Assembly: GCF_000397065.2 (NCBI RefSeq)
Contig: NZ_KE007306.1
Span: 763,164-827,163, forward strand
Length of the DNA: 64,000 nt
Direction: 5' to 3'
Source of the DNA: Marinobacter lipolyticus SM19
Lineage (GTDB): Bacteria > Pseudomonadota > Gammaproteobacteria > Pseudomonadales > Oleiphilaceae
In this document: positions 1-9,999 of the stretch, one piece after another
Position numbering within the stretch: position 1 is the first letter of the stretch
How the letters are laid out: each line of letters opens with the position of its first letter
The notes under the pieces: generated by a model
What the model saw: only the letters and a program-made list of their open reading frames with translations
Database searches by the model: none
Told to the model about the DNA's origin: nothing
Translations under genes and position numbers: made by a program

Positions 1-1
1 C

Positions 2-1963
2 AACCTGGACCAGAAAGTCCGGGTAACCGAGAACGGCGTCCGGCGCAGTTACGGGTTTGCCAAGTACCTGCACGACTCGCTGCCCAACGCCACCTACGTC
101 GGCTTCACCGGCACCCCCATCGACGCCACGCTGGATGTGTTTGGCGAGGTGGTGGACAGCTACACCATGACCGAATCGGTCAAGGACGAGATCACCGTTC
201 CGATCGTCTACGAGGGTCGGGCGGCCAAGGTGATTCTGGACAACGAAAAACTGCAGGAAATCGAGGCCTACTACGACCAGTGCGCGGAGGACGGCGCCAG
301 CGAGTACCAGATTGAGGAGAGCAAGAAAGCCAGCGCCAACATGAGCATCATCCTGGGCGACCCGGACCGGTTGCGGACGCTGGCGAAGGACTTTGTCCAT
401 CACTACGAGCAGCGGGTCGAGGAAGGCGCCACCGTCAAAGGCAAGGCCATGTTCGTGTGCAGCAATCGCGCCATTGCCTACCGTTTCTGGCAGGAGCTGA
501 TTGCACTTCGCCCACAGTGGAACGAAGTACTGGTGTGTGAACCCGGCGCCCGGCTTTCTGACAAAGACCGGCGGGAGATCAAACCAATGGAGCGGGTGAA
601 ACTGATCATGACCCGGGGCAAGGACGACCCCAAGCCGCTCTGGGACATGCTGGGCACCCAGGAATTCCGCAAGGAGCTGGACCGTCAGTTCAAGAACCCG
701 AAATCCAACTTCAAGATCGCCATCGTGGTGGACATGTGGCTCACCGGTTTCGATGTGCCGTTTCTGGATACCCTCTACATCGACAAGCCTATTCAACGCC
801 ACAACCTGATTCAGACCATTTCACGGGTCAACCGAAAATTCGAGGGCAAACGCAAAGGGCTAGTGGTCGACTATATCGGCATCAAAAAGCAGATGAACCT
901 TGCCTTGGCCCACTACAACAAGGCCGACCAGCAGAATATCGAAGAAATCGAGCAGTCGATCATTGTGGTTAAAGACCACCTGGACCTTTTGAACAAACTC
1001 TTTCACAAGTTTGACGCACGCGCGTACTTCAAGGGCAGCCCGCTGGAACAACTGAATTGCCTGAACCAGGCCGCCGAATATGCCCAGCTTACCGACAAGA
1101 TTGAAAAGCGCTTTATGGCACTGGTGAAGCGCCTAAAGGCGGCCTATGACATCTGCAGCGGTTCGGAAGGCGTGACGCAGCCCGAGCGGGATCGCATTCA
1201 CTTTTATCTGGCCGTTCGCTCCATCGTTTTCAAACTGACCCGCGGCCATGCCCCGGACACTGCCCAGATGAATGCTCGAGTGCGGGAGATGATGACGGAG
1301 GCCCTGAAAGCCGACGGCGTTGAAGAGGTTTTCAAACTGGGTGAGGCCGGCGCCGAGGCGCGCAACATTTTCGACGATGACTATCTGGCGAAGATCGAGA
1401 AAATCAAACTTCCAAACACGAAGATCAAACTTCTCCAACAACTTCTTACCAAAGCGATTGAGGACTTCAAGCGAGTGAATAAAGCTCGCGGTGTCGATTT
1501 CTCCAAGCAACTCCAGGCACTGGTAGAAAAATACAATGAACGAAAAGAAGCGGACGTTCTGCGAGGCGAAGTAGTTGAAGATTTCACGGACGAGATTATT
1601 GACCGCTACATGGGCATGATCCACTCACTGAAACATGAAGTTGGCTCCTTTGAGGAGTTGGGGATCGATCTGGAAGTCAAAGCCTTTTATGACATCCTGA
1701 AAGACTTGGCGACCAAGTATGACTTTACTTATCCCGAAGAGAAGCTCCTCCCGCTTTCTGAGGCGGTGAAAGCCGTGGTGGACGATAAGATGAAGTATAC
1801 CGACTGGAACCGGCGCGAGGACATCAAGGCAGAACTGAAGGTGGACCTCATCCTGCTGCTGGGGAAGCATGGTTATCCCCCCATTGACCGGGATGAGGTG
1901 TACAAGGAAATCTTCGAGCAAGCCGAGAATTTCAAGAAGTATCAACCGTCCCGCTTACAATAA
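2..1963 (+). CDS. hsdR: Type I restriction endonuclease subunit R (HsdR), 5' truncated by window edge
   Basis: The reading frame is open from base 2, so the gene begins outside the window. What remains is the second half of the motor and the C-terminal region of an HsdR subunit, which translocates DNA with ATP and cuts it at a distance in the HsdRMS complex. The helicase motif GFTGTPI is encoded just before base 125, and motif VI (QTISRVNRKFEGK) lies near bases 810-850. The long helical C-terminus is where HsdR binds the methylase core. The N-terminal nuclease domain and the hsdM and hsdS genes are not visible. The gene ends convergently with the DUF2505 gene, overlapping it by 9 bp. The family call is firm. 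Confidence 0.93.
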   Translation, partial: NLDQKVRVTENGVRRSYGFAKYLHDSLPNATYVGFTGTPIDATLDVFGEVVDSYTMTESVKDEITVPIVYEGRAAKVILDNEKLQEIEAYYDQCAEDGASEYQIEESKKASANMSIILGDPDRLRTLAKDFVHHYEQRVEEGATVKGKAMFVCSNRAIAYRFWQELIALRPQWNEVLVCEPGARLSDKDRREIKPMERVKLIMTRGKDDPKPLWDMLGTQEFRKELDRQFKNPKSNFKIAIVVDMWLTGFDVPFLDTLYIDKPIQRHNLIQTISRVNRKFEGKRKGLVVDYIGIKKQMNLALAHYNKADQQNIEEIEQSIIVVKDHLDLLNKLFHKFDARAYFKGSPLEQLNCLNQAAEYAQLTDKIEKRFMALVKRLKAAYDICSGSEGVTQPERDRIHFYLAVRSIVFKLTRGHAPDTAQMNARVREMMTEALKADGVEEVFKLGEAGAEARNIFDDDYLAKIEKIKLPNTKIKLLQQLLTKAIEDFKRVNKARGVDFSKQLQALVEKYNERKEADVLRGEVVEDFTDEIIDRYMGMIHSLKHEVGSFEELGIDLEVKAFYDILKDLATKYDFTYPEEKLLPLSEAVKAVVDDKMKYTDWNRREDIKAELKVDLILLLGKHGYPPIDRDEVYKEIFEQAENFKKYQPSRLQ

Positions 1964-2443
1964 CTGGCGGAGAACTTCGTATTCCTGCTCGATTTTGACG
2001 CGGGAGTCTTCCGCCAGGAAGCTGGCCACTTTTTTCCCCAGCAACGGCACGTCACACCGCACGTTCAGGCTGACGTGGTTGGTGCAATTCTCAGACGATC
2101 CCTGGAGTTTCATAATGCCCTGAATCTTCGCCGGCACATTTTCAATGCGCACCCGGAATTCACAGTGCCACTCGGAATCGTCCTTGCGAAACCAGTGTTC
2201 CTCCTGACGCACCTGGTTCCACTCACGGTGAAAGCTGGCCAGGATGCCCGGCACTTCTGCGGACGTCATCATTTCGCGCTCTATCACAAGCTTTGCTGAA
2301 AGGTCATCGCGTTTCAGTTCCACAACACGCACATTTCGGGAACCCAGCTTGCGGTTTTTCTCGATGATGCGGCTCTCGTCGAAGAAGGCGCCCAGCACAT
2401 GCTCAAGGCCCGCCTCGTAGGGATGTTTCAGCTCCAGTTTCAT
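1955..2443 (-). CDS. DUF2505 family protein
   Basis: A 162-residue protein starting MKLELKHPYEAG. I chose the ATG at 2443 because GGAGG lies just upstream on the minus strand; the longer frame back to 2497 has no comparable signal. The sequence (lipid-binding START/polyketide-cyclase-like pattern, opening 'LKHPYEAGLEHVLGAFFD' and ending in a helix) resembles the DUF2505 family, whose function is unknown. There is no signal peptide or membrane segment, so it is probably cytoplasmic. It overlaps the 3' end of hsdR by 9 bp and is divergent from bioA, about 210 bp away. Confidence 0.75.
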   Translation of the reverse strand: MKLELKHPYEAGLEHVLGAFFDESRIIEKNRKLGSRNVRVVELKRDDLSAKLVIEREMMTSAEVPGILASFHREWNQVRQEEHWFRKDDSEWHCEFRVRIENVPAKIQGIMKLQGSSENCTNHVSLNVRCDVPLLGKKVASFLAEDSRVKIEQEYEVLRQLL

Positions 2444-2653
2444 AACGGCCTCCAAAAAGTATAAGGAGATTGTTACGGGGGCAGTGCCGGCAAACATTGG
2501 CCGTCAGGTCAGCTGCTGATGGCTGCGTAGCCAGAGTGATTCAGGTCACACTCTTGCCGGCCACTAGCCGGCCACACCTCTGCCAAGTATCATGGTGCAC
2601 CTTTTGATTTATCAGCTACCCAAACCCTCACCGGGCCGAGAGGAGACTTACAG

Positions 2654-4003
2654 ATGCGCAACGCCGATCTCGTCGCACGGGACCTTAAATCCGTCTGGCA
2701 TCCCTGCACTCAGATGAAAGATCACGAAACCCTGCCACTGATTCCCGTGAAACGGGGTGAAGGGGTCTGGCTGGAAGATTTCGAGAATAACCGATATATC
2801 GATGCCGTCAGCTCCTGGTGGGTCAACCTGTTCGGCCACGCCAACCCGCGTATTAATGCGGCCATCCAGGAACAGATCGGGAAGCTCGAACACGTGATCC
2901 TGGCCGGTTTCAGCCATGAGCCCGTGGTCAACCTTTCAGAACGCCTGATCGAGGTCACCCCTCCGGGCCTCAATAAATGCTTTTATGCCGATAACGGTTC
3001 GTCCGCCATCGAAGCTGCGCTGAAGATGAGCTACCACTACTGGAAGAATCAGGGCAAACCCGGCAAGAAGAACTTCGTCAACCTCGGCAACAGCTACCAT
3101 GGCGAGACCCTGGGTGCCCTGGCACTTGGCGATGTTGCGCTGTACAAGGACACCTATCAGCCGCTGCTGATGGAGGTGCTCACCGCACCTTCTCCGGACG
3201 CCTGGAACAAGGAGGCCGGTGAAACCGACGAGGAATACGCCCTGCGTCAGTTTGAGGCCATGGAAAAGTTGCTCGCCGAAAAGCACGAGGAAATCTGTGC
3301 TGTCGTGGTGGAACCGCTCATCCAGTGCGCCGGGGGCATGCGCATGCACCATCCGGTGTATCACACCAAATTGCGGGAAGCCTGCACTCGTTATGGTGTG
3401 CACCTGATCGCCGACGAGATTGCCGTTGGCTTTGGCCGTACTGGCACCCTATTCGCCTGCGAACAGGCAGACATCACCCCGGACTTCATGTGCCTGTCAA
3501 AAGGACTGACGGCCGGCTACCTGCCGCTGTCCGTGGTGTTGACCACCGATGACGTCTACCAGGCTTTCTACGACGATTATGAGACGCTGCGGGCGTTTCT
3601 CCATTCCCACAGTTACACCGGCAACCCCATTGGCTGTGCCGTCGCCCTGGCCACCCTGGATATCTTCCGGGATGACAACGTTATTGAGAATAACAAGCGC
3701 CTGTCCGCATGCATGGCCGACTCGGTAGCCCACCTGGCGGATCACCCGAACGTCGGCGGCATCCGCCAGCACGGCATGACGCTGGCCGTGGAGATGGTCA
3801 AGAACAAGGCCGACAAGACGCCATTCCCCTGGCAGGAACGACGCGGCATCAAGGTCTACCAACACGCCCTCACACGCCAGGCCCTGCTTCGTCCGCTGGG
3901 TAACGTGGTGTATTTCATGCCGCCGTACATCATCACCGAGGAGCAGATCCGCCATCTCGGTCAGGTAGCTACCGAAGGCATTGAGATTGCCGTCAGGGAC
4001 TGA
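2654..4003 (+). CDS. bioA: Adenosylmethionine-8-amino-7-oxononanoate aminotransferase
   Basis: A 449-residue class III PLP aminotransferase that converts KAPA to 7,8-diaminopelargonic acid using S-adenosylmethionine as amino donor, the antepenultimate step of biotin synthesis. Visible signatures are the N-terminal WHPCTQMKDH, the substrate-pocket segment AVSSWWVNLFGH (51-62), the cofactor Asp in ADEIAVGFGRTG (near 254) and the Schiff-base lysine K283 in LSKGLTAGYLP. Length is normal. A GAGAGGAG ribosome site precedes the ATG. Two bases separate its stop from rsmE, so the two are probably co-transcribed. No other biotin gene is nearby. Confidence 0.96.
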   Translation: MRNADLVARDLKSVWHPCTQMKDHETLPLIPVKRGEGVWLEDFENNRYIDAVSSWWVNLFGHANPRINAAIQEQIGKLEHVILAGFSHEPVVNLSERLIEVTPPGLNKCFYADNGSSAIEAALKMSYHYWKNQGKPGKKNFVNLGNSYHGETLGALALGDVALYKDTYQPLLMEVLTAPSPDAWNKEAGETDEEYALRQFEAMEKLLAEKHEEICAVVVEPLIQCAGGMRMHHPVYHTKLREACTRYGVHLIADEIAVGFGRTGTLFACEQADITPDFMCLSKGLTAGYLPLSVVLTTDDVYQAFYDDYETLRAFLHSHSYTGNPIGCAVALATLDIFRDDNVIENNKRLSACMADSVAHLADHPNVGGIRQHGMTLAVEMVKNKADKTPFPWQERRGIKVYQHALTRQALLRPLGNVVYFMPPYIITEEQIRHLGQVATEGIEIAVRD

Positions 4004-4005
4004 GC

Positions 4006-4740
4006 ATGCGCGTTCCCAGAATCTACACCAGCTCCCCCCTGAGTGAGGGCTGCACAACCGCGCTGGACGAAAACGCAGCGCAGCACGTCGGCCGGGTACT
4101 GCGCATGCAGCCCGGCCAGGAGCTGCGGCTTTTCAACGGTGACGGGCACGACTACCCCGCCACCATTACCAACGCCAGCAAGAAACAGGTCGACGTTCAG
4201 GTGGGAACGCCGGTCGCGAACGCCACTGAATCCTCCCTGGATATCGTCCTTGGTCAGACCCTCTCCAAAGGCGACCGCATGGACTACGCTGTGCAGAAAG
4301 CCGTGGAAATGGGGGTGACCCGCATCGTCCCACTCACCACCGAACGCTGCGATGTAAAGCTCAAGGGTGACCGTGAGGACAAACGCCTGCGCCACTGGCA
4401 ATCCGTCGCCATCAGCGCCGCCGAACAATGCGGCCGGGCTCGCGTGCCGGAGATTCTCCCGGTCATGACCCTGGTGGAATGGTTTGAACACACCACGGAC
4501 TGCGACCTGAGGCTGGTCCTGCACCACCGCACCGAACAGTCCCTGGATTCCATGAACAAACCGGCTCGCGTCGCCCTGATGATCGGTCCGGAAGGAGGGC
4601 TGAGCCCTGAAGAAATAGCGGCAGCTGAAAACAGCGGCTTCCTGCCGGTCGCTCTCGGGCCGCGGGTTCTGCGAACAGAAACTGCCCCGATCGCCGCCAT
4701 GTCGCTGTGCCAATGGCTTTGGGGCGATATCGGAAGCTGA
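4006..4740 (+). CDS. rsmE: 16S rRNA (uracil(1498)-N(3))-methyltransferase
   Basis: A 244-residue SPOUT-class methyltransferase that methylates N3 of U1498 in 16S rRNA within the small subunit. The N-terminal PUA-like part reads MRVPRIYTSSPL with HVGRVLRMQPG. The C-terminal knot that binds SAM is visible as GPEGGL (194-199) and LGPRVLRTETA (217-227). Length and both motifs are typical. It follows bioA after two bases, so translation of the pair may be coupled. Confidence 0.95.
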   Translation: MRVPRIYTSSPLSEGCTTALDENAAQHVGRVLRMQPGQELRLFNGDGHDYPATITNASKKQVDVQVGTPVANATESSLDIVLGQTLSKGDRMDYAVQKAVEMGVTRIVPLTTERCDVKLKGDREDKRLRHWQSVAISAAEQCGRARVPEILPVMTLVEWFEHTTDCDLRLVLHHRTEQSLDSMNKPARVALMIGPEGGLSPEEIAAAENSGFLPVALGPRVLRTETAPIAAMSLCQWLWGDIGS

Positions 4741-4873
4741 CAAAACCGACTGTGCAGCCGCCTTTGTCTGGCGTATCAGTCATTGACAGGACGCAGGCTG
4801 GCAAACATTATCGCTGTCGAGCAGAAGAGTAGCGGGAACCAAAACACCAACAACGAACAAACGCGAGTACCGG

Positions 4874-6103
4874 ATGACAAGTCTGTTTACCAATCCCGAA
4901 TTCTGGCAGTACCTAAGCATCCCAGTCATTGCTGCATTGATCGGTTGGAGCACCAACTGGCTTGCCATCAAAATGACCTTCTACCCCCTGGAATTTATCG
5001 GCAAACCGCCATTGCTCGGCTGGCAGGGCATCATCCCGTCCAAAGCACGGAAGATGGCCGCCATCAGCGTGGACGCAACCATCTCGAAGATCGGAACAGT
5101 CGACGAAATCTTCCAGCAGATCGACCCCAAAGTGCTGGCTGCACACATCGTGCATTCCGCCAACCCCCGCATCGAGGAATACGTTGACGAAATGATGCTG
5201 CGGGAATACCCGACCTTCTGGGAAAACCTTCCTAATTCCGCCCGCAACATGGTCTACGACAGGGTTCGCAAGGCGACGCCCCAGTTGGTGGACAACCTGG
5301 TCGATGATATTTCCGACAATATTGAGGATCTGCTGGACATCAAGGGCATGGTCATCGACCGTCTTGCCAAGGACAAGCAACTGCTTAACCGCATCTTTCT
5401 GGAATGTGGCGATGCCGAGTTTCGTTTCATCGTCAATTCCGGTCTCTACTTCGGCTTCCTGTTCGGCCTGGTGCAAATGGCGGTGTGGTATTTCTACCAG
5501 AGCTGGTGGGTACTTCCGTTTTTTGGCTTATTGGTGGGCTACGCCACCAACTGGATTGCGCTGAACGTGATTTTCCGCCCCCTGTACGAGAAGAAATTCG
5601 GACCAATACGATTGCAGGGCCTGTTCCTCAAACGCCAGAACGAAGTAGCTGAGTCCTTCTGCCACATCGTGACCCACGAAATCCTGACGGTTGGCAACAT
5701 CATCAACGCCATCATTGAGGGGCCCAAGGGAGAACGTGCCCGCAATATGGTCAAGAAGCACATCAAACCGCTGGTGGATGAAACCGCCGGCATGGGCAAG
5801 GCGTTGACTCAGATGGCATTTGGGCCAACCGGCTTCGCCACCCTGAAGAACAAGGTGGGACTGAAAGCCATCGAAATTTCGCAGTCATCGTTCAACAACC
5901 CGATGTTTGAAAAAGACCGGGCCCGGGCAGTTAAATCCATCATGGTTGAGCGCATGATCGCGTTGTCGTCGGAGGAATTCCAGGACCTGCTGCGTCCCTG
6001 CTTCCAGGAGGATGAGATCAAACTCATTCTGGTCGGGGCGTTTTTGGGTATGGTGGCAGGCGTCGGCCAATTGATCTTCGTATTTGGTGGTGCCCTGGGA
6101 TAA
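4874..6103 (+). CDS. DUF445 family membrane protein
   Basis: A 409-residue protein of the DUF445 family, function unknown. The family hallmark is a duplicated membrane motif, seen here as GWSTNWLAIKM near residue 25 and GYATNWIALNVIF near residue 222. Hydrophobic segments lie at the N-terminus (about 13-35), in the middle (about 192-235) and at the extreme C-terminus (about 382-405). Between them is a helical region with amphipathic stretches. The first Met in frame was used. It stands alone, 133 bp after rsmE and 96 bp before the HDOD gene. Confidence 0.85.
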   Translation: MTSLFTNPEFWQYLSIPVIAALIGWSTNWLAIKMTFYPLEFIGKPPLLGWQGIIPSKARKMAAISVDATISKIGTVDEIFQQIDPKVLAAHIVHSANPRIEEYVDEMMLREYPTFWENLPNSARNMVYDRVRKATPQLVDNLVDDISDNIEDLLDIKGMVIDRLAKDKQLLNRIFLECGDAEFRFIVNSGLYFGFLFGLVQMAVWYFYQSWWVLPFFGLLVGYATNWIALNVIFRPLYEKKFGPIRLQGLFLKRQNEVAESFCHIVTHEILTVGNIINAIIEGPKGERARNMVKKHIKPLVDETAGMGKALTQMAFGPTGFATLKNKVGLKAIEISQSSFNNPMFEKDRARAVKSIMVERMIALSSEEFQDLLRPCFQEDEIKLILVGAFLGMVAGVGQLIFVFGGALG

Positions 6104-6199
6104 CCGGGGCCCTTTTTCTGTGCATAGAACAATGACGCCTCTATACTGGCAGGTAGCGGGTACGTATTAATTGACGACTCACCTACCTGGAGGCATTGG

Positions 6200-7219
6200 A
6201 TGCCAGGCATTTTCTCCTGGATATCAGGTTTCTTTGCGGCCACCGGGCCTGAGCTTCAGGCCCAAGAACCAAGACTGTTCAATCCGGTAAGTGGCGACTC
6301 CCCGACCACAGAGCAGAATGCAGCTCTGGTTCAGAATCTGGAAGGCCATCTGTTCTGTTGGCTGCTGGACTCACCACCTGCTGCACTCAAAACATGCACA
6401 CACAAGATCAGCCCGGTACTTGAGCAGCTGGAACAACGCCTGCACGACCAGACCATCGAAGAATTGCCACGCCGTCCGCTGACACTACCCATGCTGATGC
6501 AGGTCCTGTCGGACGAATCATCGGACCGTCATGAGGTGACGGACATCATTCTCAGTGATCCGTCACTCACCGACCAGCTCCTGCAGATCGCAAACAGCCC
6601 CTATTTCAAACCCGGCGACCAGATCATAGAATCCGTGGACCACGCAGTGTTTGTCCTGGGTCTCGATGGTATCCGCAGTGTCATTTCGGCTGCGATCATG
6701 CGACCGATGATGGCCGCCCGCAACAGTCGCGAGGCGCTCTTTGCCCAGCGTGTCTGGCGATGGGGGCTTGCCTGTGCCCGCGCAGCGGAGATGATCGCCA
6801 GAATCCAGGGCCAGGACACCAGCGCGCATTTTATGGTGGGCCTGCTTCCGGCGCTGTCCTATATCACCTTGCGAAGAGAGGTTCACCGAATCCACCTGGC
6901 CAGCGGGGACAGGCAAGAACCCGCGCCAGCGGTTATGCGGCAAGCTCTGGCACGCTATCACTGGACGACGACCCAACTGCTGGCCAATGAGTGGAACCTG
7001 CCCCCGAAATACCATGCTTACTTGCTGGCCGCCGAGCGGCCTGCGCCAGATCAGGAACATACTCCATTGAATGACGGGATGATCATTGGAACCCGTGAAG
7101 CGCTCCGTCACGCCCACCAGCGTAATATGGCGGAGGAGAAACTGCTGTACCTGGTTCGCCTGGATGAAAACCAGTTGGCACGGGTTCGCAAAGCGCTGTT
7201 GCGGATGCTTGAAGACTGA
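6200..7219 (+). CDS. HDOD domain-containing protein
   Basis: A 339-residue protein whose middle (about 90-290) matches the HDOD fold, an HD-related domain without the full catalytic His-Asp set that is common in signalling proteins of gammaproteobacteria. Typical HDOD features are 'RRPLTLPMLMQVL', 'ILSDPSLTDQLLQIANS' and the helix 'VDHAVFVLGLDGIRSVI'. The N-terminal about 80 residues are not recognisable. GGAGG lies a few bases before the ATG. No GGDEF, EAL or receiver domain is attached, so its signalling partner is unknown. It is convergent with the YihY gene. Confidence 0.8.
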   Translation: MPGIFSWISGFFAATGPELQAQEPRLFNPVSGDSPTTEQNAALVQNLEGHLFCWLLDSPPAALKTCTHKISPVLEQLEQRLHDQTIEELPRRPLTLPMLMQVLSDESSDRHEVTDIILSDPSLTDQLLQIANSPYFKPGDQIIESVDHAVFVLGLDGIRSVISAAIMRPMMAARNSREALFAQRVWRWGLACARAAEMIARIQGQDTSAHFMVGLLPALSYITLRREVHRIHLASGDRQEPAPAVMRQALARYHWTTTQLLANEWNLPPKYHAYLLAAERPAPDQEHTPLNDGMIIGTREALRHAHQRNMAEEKLLYLVRLDENQLARVRKALLRMLED

Positions 7220-7254
7220 GGCCGCTCCCACGCCAGACCGATGGCTACAACGGA

Positions 7255-8574
7255 TCAGGCATTGCTGCTGCCCTGCTCGTCGCTCAGCAGTTCAGCAAAG
7301 GTAACGGACTCATCGGCCGCCGAGCGCATCCTCAGGCTCTCCGGTATGACGGCCGGCAGGCGATCCACCACCCGATCCTCATCTTTTCGAACTGCGGCCA
7401 GCAAGCCTCCCACAGAAATCAGGTTGAGCGCGCGCCCGGGAATCAACTTGTCCCCCTGACTACCGGCCAGCGTCAGAAAACCCGCCCGGATGAGCTTGTC
7501 ACTGACCCCCCGGGTGACTTCTCCGGGAACTCGCAGTTGGTGCTCCAGCCATTCCTGCTGAGGCGCCGGATCGCCCTTACTGAACGGTTTGGCGACCATC
7601 CACATCAACGCAAGAGCCACCTTTTCCTGAAGTTCGGGAGACAGTTGAACCTGGTGACGCTTCGCCACCGAACCGGGATTCTGGAGATAGAACGACAGAC
7701 TGGCACCCAGCAGCAGGATCATCCAGTTGAGATACGTCCAGATCAGCAGAATGATGCCGATGGCGAAACTGGAATAAATGGCCTCGTACTTGGCAGACCC
7801 CGCCACAAAGGAAGCAAACAGCATTCCTGCCGCCTGCCAGGATACCCCTGCCACAAGGCCGCCGATAAAGGCGTAACGCAGCTTGACCCTGGTATTGGGA
7901 ATGAACACATAAACGAAGGTGAATGCCCCCACCACCAGGAGGAATGGTGTAAACCGACTGACGGCAATGATCAACATGCCAAAAGGCTCAATCTCCACCA
8001 ATGTCTGCACGAATTTTGAGGAGAAGATGGTGGCGGTGGCGCCAATGGCGGACACCATCAACAGGGGGCCAACCATGATCACGCTCAGGTAGTTACTGAA
8101 CCTTTGCGCCATGGACCTCATGTCCGGGACACGCCAGATCATGTTGAAAGAACGCTCGATTTTCTGGACCAGCGAAATCACCGTATACACCAGCAACGCC
8201 AGTCCCACGGAACCAAGCACCCCGACTTTCATGTTGTCGACAAAACTCAGGATCTGCTCAGCAATCTCCAGCCCTTGGGGCCCCATGGGCTGGAAAAACT
8301 GAAATAGAAACGGCTCCATTTTCTGGTGGACACCGAGAGCTTTGAGCACCGAAAAACTCAGGGCCAGCAGCGGCACAATACTGAGCAGCGTGGTGTACAC
8401 CAGGCTCATGGAGTGCAGTGTCAGGTTGCCACTGACCACATCCCGGATCAGCGCGTACAGGCTGCGCCCGGTCTTATATAGCCAGGTCCACGGCCAGTTC
8501 TGAGGTGGATTGGGATTGGCGAGGATCCAGTTTTCCGCCGCCTGAAGCCGGTCTTTCAGTTGAAAAGAAGCCAC
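7255..8574 (-). CDS. YihY/UPF0761 (BrkB-like) family inner membrane protein
   Basis: A 439-residue integral membrane protein of the YihY family, formerly called ribonuclease BN by mistake. Signatures are 'SLVYTTLLSIVPLLALSFS' (about 56-74), an NMIWRVPD segment, and about six hydrophobic helices in the first 290 residues. A cytosolic winged-helix-like tail follows and includes 'LRVPGEVTRGVSDKLIRAGFL'. The start codon appears to be GTG at 8574, with a weak AGGA upstream. Biochemical function is not established for the family. It is convergent with the HDOD gene. Confidence 0.85.
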   Translation of the reverse strand: MASFQLKDRLQAAENWILANPNPPQNWPWTWLYKTGRSLYALIRDVVSGNLTLHSMSLVYTTLLSIVPLLALSFSVLKALGVHQKMEPFLFQFFQPMGPQGLEIAEQILSFVDNMKVGVLGSVGLALLVYTVISLVQKIERSFNMIWRVPDMRSMAQRFSNYLSVIMVGPLLMVSAIGATATIFSSKFVQTLVEIEPFGMLIIAVSRFTPFLLVVGAFTFVYVFIPNTRVKLRYAFIGGLVAGVSWQAAGMLFASFVAGSAKYEAIYSSFAIGIILLIWTYLNWMILLLGASLSFYLQNPGSVAKRHQVQLSPELQEKVALALMWMVAKPFSKGDPAPQQEWLEHQLRVPGEVTRGVSDKLIRAGFLTLAGSQGDKLIPGRALNLISVGGLLAAVRKDEDRVVDRLPAVIPESLRMRSAADESVTFAELLSDEQGSSNA

Positions 8575-8691
8575 ACAACGTCCTGTTTGCCAGTGTTTTG
8601 TACAGATTATCAGTCAGATACCAAATCACAACAAAGTATGGCCGATTGCGTGGCTTTTACTAGTGGTTTCGAGCCAGTAGCGGAAACGCTC

Positions 8692-9909
8692 TCAGTTTGT
8701 AACGTAGTGTCGACGCGTCCAGCCTCGCATGTCATCAAGGCGCTTGAGTCGGTCGGCGGCCTCGTTCAGCGTGGACTTGATCGGATATTCACCTGCCAGC
8801 ATGCCGGCAAAGCGGATGGTCATCAGGTCCCAGAAACGTTTCATTTCAGGGATGTTAGGCATGATTTCGCCACGACTGGCGGAGCGGAATGTATGATCGA
8901 TGAACGGGTCCTCACTGAGGGTTTCCACCACACCCAGATGGGCTACCGCTCCCAGAGGTTTGTCGTCATTTACCGCGTGCAGCCCCTCGCCCGTCAGCAA
9001 GTATCCTTCCAGGAACTGCCTGGCCAACTCGTGATTGGTGGAGACAGCACTGATTCCAGCCGCCAGTACCCCCACGAACGGTTTTCCAGGCTCACCGGTG
9101 GCCGTGGGCACATTGGCGATGCCCACATTGATGCCGGCTTCCCGTATTTCACTCCACGCCCAAGGGCCATTAATGATCATGGCCGTCTCACCGGCTTTGA
9201 AGCCATCCATCATGGAGCCGTAATCCGCATCTTTCGCTAACACTCCGGAATCCAGAAGATTCTTGATTCCCTTCACCGCACTGATGGCGCCACCAGTAGC
9301 GACACCCACATCAGAAAGGTCATAAACCTGGTTCTCCACGCCAAAACTGTACCCACCCGATCCGGCAAATACCGGCCAGGAAAAATACACATTCTTGTAG
9401 TCCCAGGAGATAGCCTCGATACCCTGGGCACTCAATCGACGGTGCTCGGTTTTCAGTTCTTCCAGAGTGGCAGGCGGCTTTGCCACGAGATCCTTGTTGT
9501 AGAGCAGGCTGACCACCTCCAGGGCGATCGGATAACCATACACCCGCTCACCCACGGAAACGGCCTGCCAGGCGAAGGGGGCTACAGCATCACGTACGTT
9601 AACCGAAGGTTCGATAGGCCGCAGGTGCCCCTCATTGATCCAGCTACCGAAACGATCGTGGGGCCAGATCACAATATCCGGCGCCCTTGAGGAATAGCCG
9701 TAATGATCGTACTCGGACGTGAGATCATCCGGGGTTTCCACGGTGACCGGAATGCCGGTTTCCGCCTCGAAGCGCCGGCCGACTTCGGCCAGGCCCTGAT
9801 GCCCCTTGTCGGAGTTGATCCAGATAAGCAGTTCATCGCGTTCAAAGGCGAGAACCGGTACAGAAAAGAGAAGAGCGTAAAGCGCAAGAGCCAGGATGGG
9901 TCTGATCAT
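8692..9909 (-). CDS. Extracellular sugar-binding protein (MalE-like), orphan
   Basis: A 405-residue periplasmic binding protein of ABC family 1. It has a signal peptide (about 1-21, ending VPVLA). The mature start FERDELLIWINSDKGHQGLAEVG and the later segments 'PDIVIWPHDRFGSW', 'YPIALEVVSLLYNKDL' and 'AMIINGPWAW' match maltose/maltodextrin-binding MalE proteins. Such proteins deliver oligosaccharide to a MalFGK importer. No permease or ATPase gene is adjacent, so the partner must be elsewhere or absent. The ATG at 9909 has AGGG upstream. The ligand is inferred from the family only. Confidence 0.85.
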   Translation of the reverse strand: MIRPILALALYALLFSVPVLAFERDELLIWINSDKGHQGLAEVGRRFEAETGIPVTVETPDDLTSEYDHYGYSSRAPDIVIWPHDRFGSWINEGHLRPIEPSVNVRDAVAPFAWQAVSVGERVYGYPIALEVVSLLYNKDLVAKPPATLEELKTEHRRLSAQGIEAISWDYKNVYFSWPVFAGSGGYSFGVENQVYDLSDVGVATGGAISAVKGIKNLLDSGVLAKDADYGSMMDGFKAGETAMIINGPWAWSEIREAGINVGIANVPTATGEPGKPFVGVLAAGISAVSTNHELARQFLEGYLLTGEGLHAVNDDKPLGAVAHLGVVETLSEDPFIDHTFRSASRGEIMPNIPEMKRFWDLMTIRFAGMLAGEYPIKSTLNEAADRLKRLDDMRGWTRRHYVTN

Positions 9910-9999
9910 AGGTATCGCCCTGTTGTTATTGTTGGAGCGTTAGTGAAACTTATGCCCTCACTTGGGGCATTTCGCAGGCAGTGTAAGCAACAGGGAACG

